This document shows positions 6,026 to 9,220 of a DNA stretch of 9,220 nucleotides, piece after piece. The notes beneath the pieces are model-generated. The model was not told where the DNA came from and did no database searches. It saw only the letters and a program-made list of their open reading frames with translations. How positions within the stretch are numbered: the first letter of the stretch is position 1; each line of letters starts with the position of its first letter. A program made the translations under genes and the position numbers. Source of the DNA: Candidatus Omnitrophica bacterium UBA1562 (GTDB lineage Bacteria > Omnitrophota > Gorgyraeia > Gygaellales > Profunditerraquicolaceae); NCBI GenBank assembly GCA_002322525.1, contig DCOU01000045.1:1-9220 (forward strand), read 5' to 3'.

Positions 6026-6131
6026 ATTGGGTTACGTCTTAAAAGGTTACGGTTACGAAGCCCGTTTCGTAGTTCGTCTATCGGTTACGTCTAAAGATAT
6101 TTTTAGCCCAATGCCGTTACCTTTTTAGACG
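6026..6131. repeat. GTTAC-rich inverted and direct repeats between leuB and asd
   Basis: CGTCTTAAAAGGTTACGG (6035-6052) is complementary at 16 of 18 positions to CCGTTACCTTTTTAGACG (6114-6131). GGTTACGTCT is repeated directly at 6030-6039 and 6083-6092, and GTTAC occurs five times (6031, 6046, 6052, 6084, 6116). Inner pairings include CTAAAGATATTTTTAG (6091-6106) and ATTGGG/CCCAAT (6026-6031 and 6107-6112). The segment is not coding. It could be one large folded element or several nested repeats. Confidence 0.75.
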
Positions 6132-6169
6132 ATACGGGCATCGTAGCCCTAACCGAATAACGTAGCCAC

Positions 6170-6175
6170 TATAAT
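6170..6175 (+). promoter_or_regulatory. Possible -10 box for asd
   Basis: A perfect TATAAT lies 20 nt upstream of the asd start, which would give a leader of about 14 nt. The region 16-18 nt further upstream has no recognisable TTGACA-like -35, so this is only a weak promoter candidate. asd may simply be read from the leucine block. Confidence 0.25.
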
Positions 6176-6195
6176 ATTGATTAAAAGACATAGAA

Positions 6196-7266
6196 ATGAA
6201 AAAGTATAATATCGCAGTAGTGGGCGTTGGTGCAGTAGGCATAGAGATGCTACGTTGTTTAAAGCAGCGTAATTTTCCTGTCGGAGAATTACGTGTTTTT
6301 GCCCGCTTTGCCAGAGACATTGAAGTCGATGGACAAAAATATTCTGTAAAGGCAATCTCGCCTGAAGGATTCCAGGGCATAGATATAGCTTTGTTTGCGG
6401 GAACCGAAGGAGAAAAAGGCGCGGCTGTAACCTATGCTTCTGAAGCAGTAAAAAGAGGAGCAGTGGTAATTGATAATGGTGCGGATTTTAGAATGGATCC
6501 TGGAGTACCCTTAGTTGTGCCTGAAGTAAACGCCAAAGATGTAAACCCCGTCAGAAATTGGTTTCTTCGCGGTTCATCAGATATTTCTAACGGGGTAAAA
6601 AAACATAAAGGAATAATTGCCAATCCGAATTGCTCTACTATACAGCTGGTGGTAGCTTTATGGCCGATTTATAAAAAAGCAGGAATAAAACGATTAGTCA
6701 TCACTACCTTGCAGGCATCTTCAGGCGCAGGTAGAGGTGCAGTGGAACAATTGAAAGAAGAGATTTTACGTATAGCAGGCGGTGAATGTCAGGATGTGCA
6801 CGTAAAGGCAGAAAATAAATCTTTGCCTCAACAGTTAGGCTATAATGTCTTTCCCCATATAGGAAGTTTTGGAGAATACGATTATACTACTGAAGAGTGG
6901 AAGTTGGTTAAAGAAACCCATAAGATTATGCACGATGATAAAATTAAGATTTCTGCCACCTGCGTCAGGGTTCCGGTAAGGACTGGCCATTCAGAGTCAG
7001 TATATATTGAGACTGTCAGACCCCTTGATCCTGAGAAATCACGCAGCATTCTTTCTCAGGCACCCAGCGTAATCGTAATAGACGATCCCCAAAAAAGCCT
7101 TTATCCTATGCCCAAAGATATAGAAGGAAAAGATGAAGTTTTTGTGGGCCGTATAAGACGCGACCCCTTCATAAAGAATGGTCTTTGGTTATGGATTGTC
7201 TGTGATAACCTGCGCAAAGGCGCTGCACTAAATGCTGTTCAGATAGCTGAGTTATTAATCAAATAG
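6196..7266 (+). CDS. asd: Aspartate-semialdehyde dehydrogenase, with in-frame palindrome
   Basis: Reduces aspartyl phosphate to aspartate semialdehyde with NADPH, the branch point to lysine/cell wall, threonine and methionine. The 356-residue protein shows the GxGAVG nucleotide loop (10-15), nucleophile Cys146 in NPNCSTIQ, ASSGAGRGA (174-182), the substrate/catalytic RVPVRTGHSE with His265, and the C-terminal WIVCDNLRKGAALNAVQIAE. Residues 117-134 (NPVRN to SNGV) are an 18-residue insertion encoded by a palindrome at 6542-6595. Without it the protein is 338 residues, the usual size, and reads VNAKDVKKHKG. The extra loop lies 12 residues before the nucleophile segment. The start has no clear Shine-Dalgarno but matches family N termini (KKYNIAVVG). 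Confidence 0.95.
   Translation: MKKYNIAVVGVGAVGIEMLRCLKQRNFPVGELRVFARFARDIEVDGQKYSVKAISPEGFQGIDIALFAGTEGEKGAAVTYASEAVKRGAVVIDNGADFRMDPGVPLVVPEVNAKDVNPVRNWFLRGSSDISNGVKKHKGIIANPNCSTIQLVVALWPIYKKAGIKRLVITTLQASSGAGRGAVEQLKEEILRIAGGECQDVHVKAENKSLPQQLGYNVFPHIGSFGEYDYTTEEWKLVKETHKIMHDDKIKISATCVRVPVRTGHSESVYIETVRPLDPEKSRSILSQAPSVIVIDDPQKSLYPMPKDIEGKDEVFVGRIRRDPFIKNGLWLWIVCDNLRKGAALNAVQIAELLIK
6542..6599. repeat. Palindromic element inserted in frame in asd
   Basis: ACCCCGTCAGAAAT (6545-6558) pairs with ATTTCTAACGGGGT (6583-6596), 13 of 14 positions matching (mismatch C6552/A6589). The arms share the ACCCCGT-AGAA / TTCTAACGGGGT core with the leuD element but have a different, AT-richer centre. TAAA flanks both ends (6542-6545 and 6596-6599); collapsing one copy deletes exactly 54 nt (18 codons). 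It is read N-P-V-R-N ... I-S-N-G-V, the same phase as in leuD. Confidence 0.87.
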
Positions 7267-7313
7267 ACTATCTAAAACCCCTAGCCTAAAATAAAAATCT
7301 AATTTTAGATATA

Positions 7314-8060
7314 ATGATTAAAATGCGCAATATCAAATTAACCATAGAATACGATGGCAAAAATTATGCTGGATGGCAGACGCAGAATAAAAAACATAAA
7401 ACTATCCAGCAAACATTAGAAAAAGCATTGCAAAAAATATTGCGAAAAAGAATAAGAATTATCGGTTCGGGTCGGACTGATGCCGGCGTTCATGCCCAAG
7501 CGCAAGTAGCAAATTTTAAGACGGATTCCAATATAGCCATAGAGAAATTGCAAAAGGCGCTAAATGCAGTTTTGCCGGATGATATTGCCGTAATCGAAAC
7601 AGAAGAAGTAGGGTTAAATTTTCATAGCAGGTTTTCTGCCAAATCAAAAGTTTACCGCTATACAATATTAAATCGCCCGTCCCGGTCCGCAATCTTAAGG
7701 GACACGGCTTACTTTTTTCCTTATCCTTTGAATTTAAAACTTATGCGCAAAGATGCAAGGATTCTCTTAGGTAGGCACAATTTTAAGTCATTCCAAGCAG
7801 CGGATAAAAAAGAAAGAGGCGCTGTCAGAACCATAAAAAACTTTAAAGTTATTCGCGACAAAGATTTTATCTATATTGATATAGAATCAGACGGATTTCT
7901 ATATAATATGGTAAGAAATATTGTGGGTACGCTTATTGAGATAGGCAGAGGTAAATTTCCAGAAGGCAGTTTAAGAAAAATCTTAGAGTCTCGCAATAGA
8001 AAGCTCGCCGGTCCGACAGTTCCCGCCAGAGGACTATCCTTAATAAAGGTTAATTACTAA
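7314..8060 (+). CDS. truA: tRNA pseudouridine synthase A (TruA)
   Basis: Converts uridines 38-40 in the tRNA anticodon stem-loop to pseudouridine. The 248-residue length is normal. It has the N-terminal LTIEYDGKNYAGWQ block, catalytic Asp56 in GSGRTDAGVHA, the KVYRYTI motif, the RHNFKSFQA stretch and the C-terminal DGFLYNMVRNIVGTLIEIGRGK. ATG at 7314 and ATG at 7323 (MRNIKLTIEYDG) are both possible; the second matches many family members, and no Shine-Dalgarno decides between them. The 47-nt gap after asd and truA-rplM-rpsI adjacency, which is common in bacteria, support the call. Confidence 0.96.
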   Translation: MIKMRNIKLTIEYDGKNYAGWQTQNKKHKTIQQTLEKALQKILRKRIRIIGSGRTDAGVHAQAQVANFKTDSNIAIEKLQKALNAVLPDDIAVIETEEVGLNFHSRFSAKSKVYRYTILNRPSRSAILRDTAYFFPYPLNLKLMRKDARILLGRHNFKSFQAADKKERGAVRTIKNFKVIRDKDFIYIDIESDGFLYNMVRNIVGTLIEIGRGKFPEGSLRKILESRNRKLAGPTVPARGLSLIKVNY

Positions 8061-8091
8061 ATTATGTATAAAAATTTTGAATAAAAATATT

Positions 8092-8119
8092 TTGACTTAA
8101 TAAAAAAATATGTTATACT
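8092..8119 (+). promoter_or_regulatory. Sigma-70-type promoter for rplM-rpsI
   Basis: TTGACT (8092-8097) and TATACT (8114-8119) are separated by 16 nt. TGT immediately before the -10 forms an extended TGn element. The upstream 30 bases are almost pure A/T, as in an UP element. Initiation would fall near 8126, giving a leader of about 85 nt before rplM. This is the strongest promoter match in the window and separates the ribosomal pair from truA. Confidence 0.75.
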
Positions 8120-8125
8120 TTATAT

Positions 8126-8213
8126 TCCTATGAATCCCGCACCTTTTGGAATATTCCAAAAGACAAAATAAATTTTTTAAAGGTACGGGATGAATACTTA
8201 AAAGGTGCGGGAT
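8126..8213 (+). promoter_or_regulatory. Structured rplM leader, candidate autoregulatory RNA
   Basis: Three overlapping signals are seen. CTTTTGGAATATTCCAAAAG (8143-8162) is a perfect 20-nt palindrome. ATCCCGCACCTTTT (8134-8147) is perfectly complementary to AAAAGGTGCGGGAT (8200-8213), which covers the rplM ribosome-binding site and the first two bases of its start codon. The stretch AAAGGTACGGGATGAATA (8179-8196) nearly duplicates the true start region (8201-8218, 17 of 18 identical) and can pair with the same left arm with one mismatch. These pairings exclude one another. L13 is known to repress its own mRNA leader in E. coli, and a different L13 leader exists in Bacillus, so control by L13 is a reasonable inference. 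Confidence 0.6.
8190..8201 (+). other. Three-codon upstream reading frame in the rplM leader
   Basis: ATG AAT ACT TAA (Met-Asn-Thr-stop) follows a copy of the rplM ribosome-binding region, in a different frame from rplM (ATG to ATG distance 22 nt). Its stop ends 11 nt before the rplM ATG and overlaps the start of the rplM Shine-Dalgarno area. It may be a by-product of a local duplication, or a decoy or attenuating start. Confidence 0.35.
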
Positions 8214-8646
8214 GAATAAAACATATGTAGCTAAAAAAGAAGATATAAAAAGGCAGTGGTATCTTGTGGATGCCAAGGATAAAATATTAGGTAGGCTTGC
8301 CGCTAAGATAGCCGTAATCCTTAGAGGTAAACATAAAGCCATATTTACTCCTCACTTAGATACAGGAGATGGTGTTATTGTGATAAATGCCGCAAAAATT
8401 AAAGTTACGGGGAGAAAACTCAAACAAAAGATTTATCGCCGTTACTCAGGTTACCAGGGCGGCCTAAAAGAAGTGCCCCTGGAGGCCATGCTTAAGAAAA
8501 GCCCTGAAACGGTAATTAGGCTAGCAGTTAGGAGAATGTTACCCGGCGGTCCATTAGGAAGAGATGTTTTAAAAAAATTAAAGGTCTATAGAGATGATAA
8601 GCATCCTCATAAATCCCAGAATCCGGTTCTCTTAGAGGTCAAATGA
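8212..8646 (+). CDS. rplM: 50S ribosomal protein L13
   Basis: Early-assembling 23S rRNA-binding protein of the large subunit. The 144 residues are near the bacterial norm (142 in E. coli). Family blocks seen are KRQWYLVDAKDKILGRLAA (13-31), GDGVIVINAAKIKVTGRK (about 52-69), the YSGYQGGLKE segment, and VRRMLPGGPLGRDVLKKLKV followed by HPHKSQNP. The start MNKTYVAKKEDIKR is typical. AAGGTG (8202-8207) lies only 4 nt before ATG, a tight ribosome-binding site that is also one arm of the leader inverted repeat. It is followed by rpsI after an unusually long, structured 180-nt gap. Confidence 0.98.
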   Translation: MNKTYVAKKEDIKRQWYLVDAKDKILGRLAAKIAVILRGKHKAIFTPHLDTGDGVIVINAAKIKVTGRKLKQKIYRRYSGYQGGLKEVPLEAMLKKSPETVIRLAVRRMLPGGPLGRDVLKKLKVYRDDKHPHKSQNPVLLEVK

Positions 8647-8688
8647 AGACACAGCTTACGGAACGAAGTGAACGTAAGTTGTATGTCT
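8647..8688. repeat. First hairpin of the rplM-rpsI spacer
   Basis: AGACACAGCTTACG (8647-8660) pairs with CGTAAGTTGTATGTCT (8673-8688), with a two-base bulge and one further non-Watson-Crick position. It begins at the base after the rplM stop codon. No T-run follows, so termination is unlikely. Confidence 0.65.
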
Positions 8689-8695
8689 GAATTTG

Positions 8696-8751
8696 TCCCG
8701 ATAGCTGCAAGAAAATTTAGAATAAATTTTCGCAGCGTTTTGCTATCGGGA
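8696..8751. repeat. Long hairpin in the rplM-rpsI spacer
   Basis: TCCCGATAGC (8696-8705) and GCTATCGGGA (8742-8751) are perfect complements. Inside, TGC + GAAAATTT (8706-8708, 8711-8718) pairs with AAATTTTC + GCA (8724-8734), so the whole 56-nt segment can fold into one long, slightly interrupted stem. The following bases (TAATTCG) are not a T-run. It may be a repeat element or an RNA processing site between the two ribosomal genes. Confidence 0.75.
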
Positions 8752-8757
8752 TAATTC

Positions 8758-8805
8758 GCACTTATAACTTATGTTGCTCTTTCATAGCTTCCATAAGTTA
8801 TGTGC
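8758..8805. repeat. Third hairpin of the rplM-rpsI spacer
   Basis: ATAACTTATG (8764-8773) and CATAAGTTAT (8792-8801) are perfect complements, extended by GCAC (8758-8761) and GTGC (8802-8805) past a two-base TT bulge. That makes 14 base pairs in total. It ends 5 nt before the rpsI ribosome-binding site. Confidence 0.75.
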
Positions 8806-8826
8806 TCATTGAAGGTATAGTTAAAT

Positions 8827-9220
8827 ATGAATCAGGCGACAAAATATACGGCAGTGGGTAGACGCAAAGAAGCAGTAGCCAAAGTTACGCTATTGTCAGG
8901 AAAAGGAAATATCTTGGTTAATAAACAGCCTTATGAAAAATATTTTATCCGGGAGACAGACCGTATTATTATAAAACAGCCATTGCAAGTAACCAATAAC
9001 TTGGATAAGTATGATATTATTGCCAATATTGTAGGAGGCGGCCTCACCGGACAGGCGGGGGCTTTAAGGCTTGGTATTGCTCGCGCTTTGATTATATCAC
9101 AGCCTGAGTTAAAGGATCCATTGCGCAAGCACGGTTTCCTTACGCGCGACCCGCGCATGAAAGAGCGTAAGAAATACGGACAGAAGGGCGCACGCAAACG
9201 ATTCCAGTGGACAAAGAGGT
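8827..9220 (+). CDS. rpsI: 30S ribosomal protein S9 (stop codon beyond the window)
   Basis: Small-subunit protein whose basic C-terminal tail reaches the P-site tRNA. The reading frame gives 131 residues before the window ends, with one base of the next codon. The N terminus TKYTAVGRRKEAVAKV, the central VGGGLTGQAGALRLGIARAL and the tail LTRDPRMKERKKYGQKGARK ending RFQWTKR are all typical. E. coli S9 has 130 residues and ends in a similar FSKR tail, so only the stop codon is probably missing. GAAGG (8811-8815) lies 11 nt upstream of ATG. It is presumably cotranscribed with rplM, as in most bacteria. Confidence 0.96.
   Translation, partial: MNQATKYTAVGRRKEAVAKVTLLSGKGNILVNKQPYEKYFIRETDRIIIKQPLQVTNNLDKYDIIANIVGGGLTGQAGALRLGIARALIISQPELKDPLRKHGFLTRDPRMKERKKYGQKGARKRFQWTKR

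Noticed and set aside
7310..7315. TATAAT as a -10 box at truA
   Set aside because: It overlaps the start codon at 7314 and has no -35 partner; likely chance.

Overview
The window reads as a compact bacterial chromosome segment with all ten recognisable protein genes on the + strand. It is moderately AT-rich and has no insertion sequence, phage gene, tRNA or rRNA. The protein families are ordinary housekeeping ones. The spaces between them, and three of the genes, are full of short palindromic and tandem repeats. That texture, plus in-frame palindromes translated as a 'PVR...SNGV' signature, resembles genomes of uncultured groundwater/sediment lineages such as Candidatus Omnitrophota (OP3/PVC-related). 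This placement is an inference from memory, not a demonstrated assignment.

Layout. (1) 102-2611: a type II fatty-acid synthesis block with fabG (ketoacyl-ACP reductase), acpP (acyl carrier protein) and fabF (ketoacyl-ACP synthase II). (2) 2719-6021: a leucine block with leuC and leuD (isopropylmalate isomerase subunits), a 79-residue unrecognised protein overlapping leuD by ATGA, and a leuB-type dehydrogenase of the tartrate-dehydrogenase-like branch. (3) 6196-7266: asd, aspartate-semialdehyde dehydrogenase, which feeds lysine/threonine/methionine. (4) 7314-8060: truA, tRNA pseudouridine synthase. (5) 8092-9220: a good sigma-70 promoter, a structured leader, rplM (L13) and rpsI (S9). rpsI is complete except for its stop codon, which falls just past the window edge.

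The fab block extends acyl chains on AcpP (FabF condenses, FabG reduces). LeuC/LeuD isomerise 2-isopropylmalate to 3-isopropylmalate and the LeuB-type enzyme oxidises it. Asd makes aspartate semialdehyde. TruA, L13 and S9 serve translation.

The main unusual observation is in-frame repeat insertion into conserved enzymes. leuD (4474-4539) and asd (6542-6595) each carry a related palindrome with 14-nt arms, ACCCCGTTAGAAGC-type on the left and its complement on the right. Both are read in the same phase, and both are bounded by a short TAGA or TAAA direct repeat whose collapse restores a normal-looking protein. leuC carries a different insertion made of two tandem micro-repeats. A second item of interest is the rplM leader. 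It holds a 20-nt perfect palindrome, and a 14-nt perfect inverted repeat that pairs with the rplM ribosome-binding site and start. It also holds a near-duplicate of that start region with a three-codon open frame, which looks like an RNA switch. Nearly every intergenic gap carries its own distinct inverted or tandem repeat. No gene-free stretch exceeds 300 bases.
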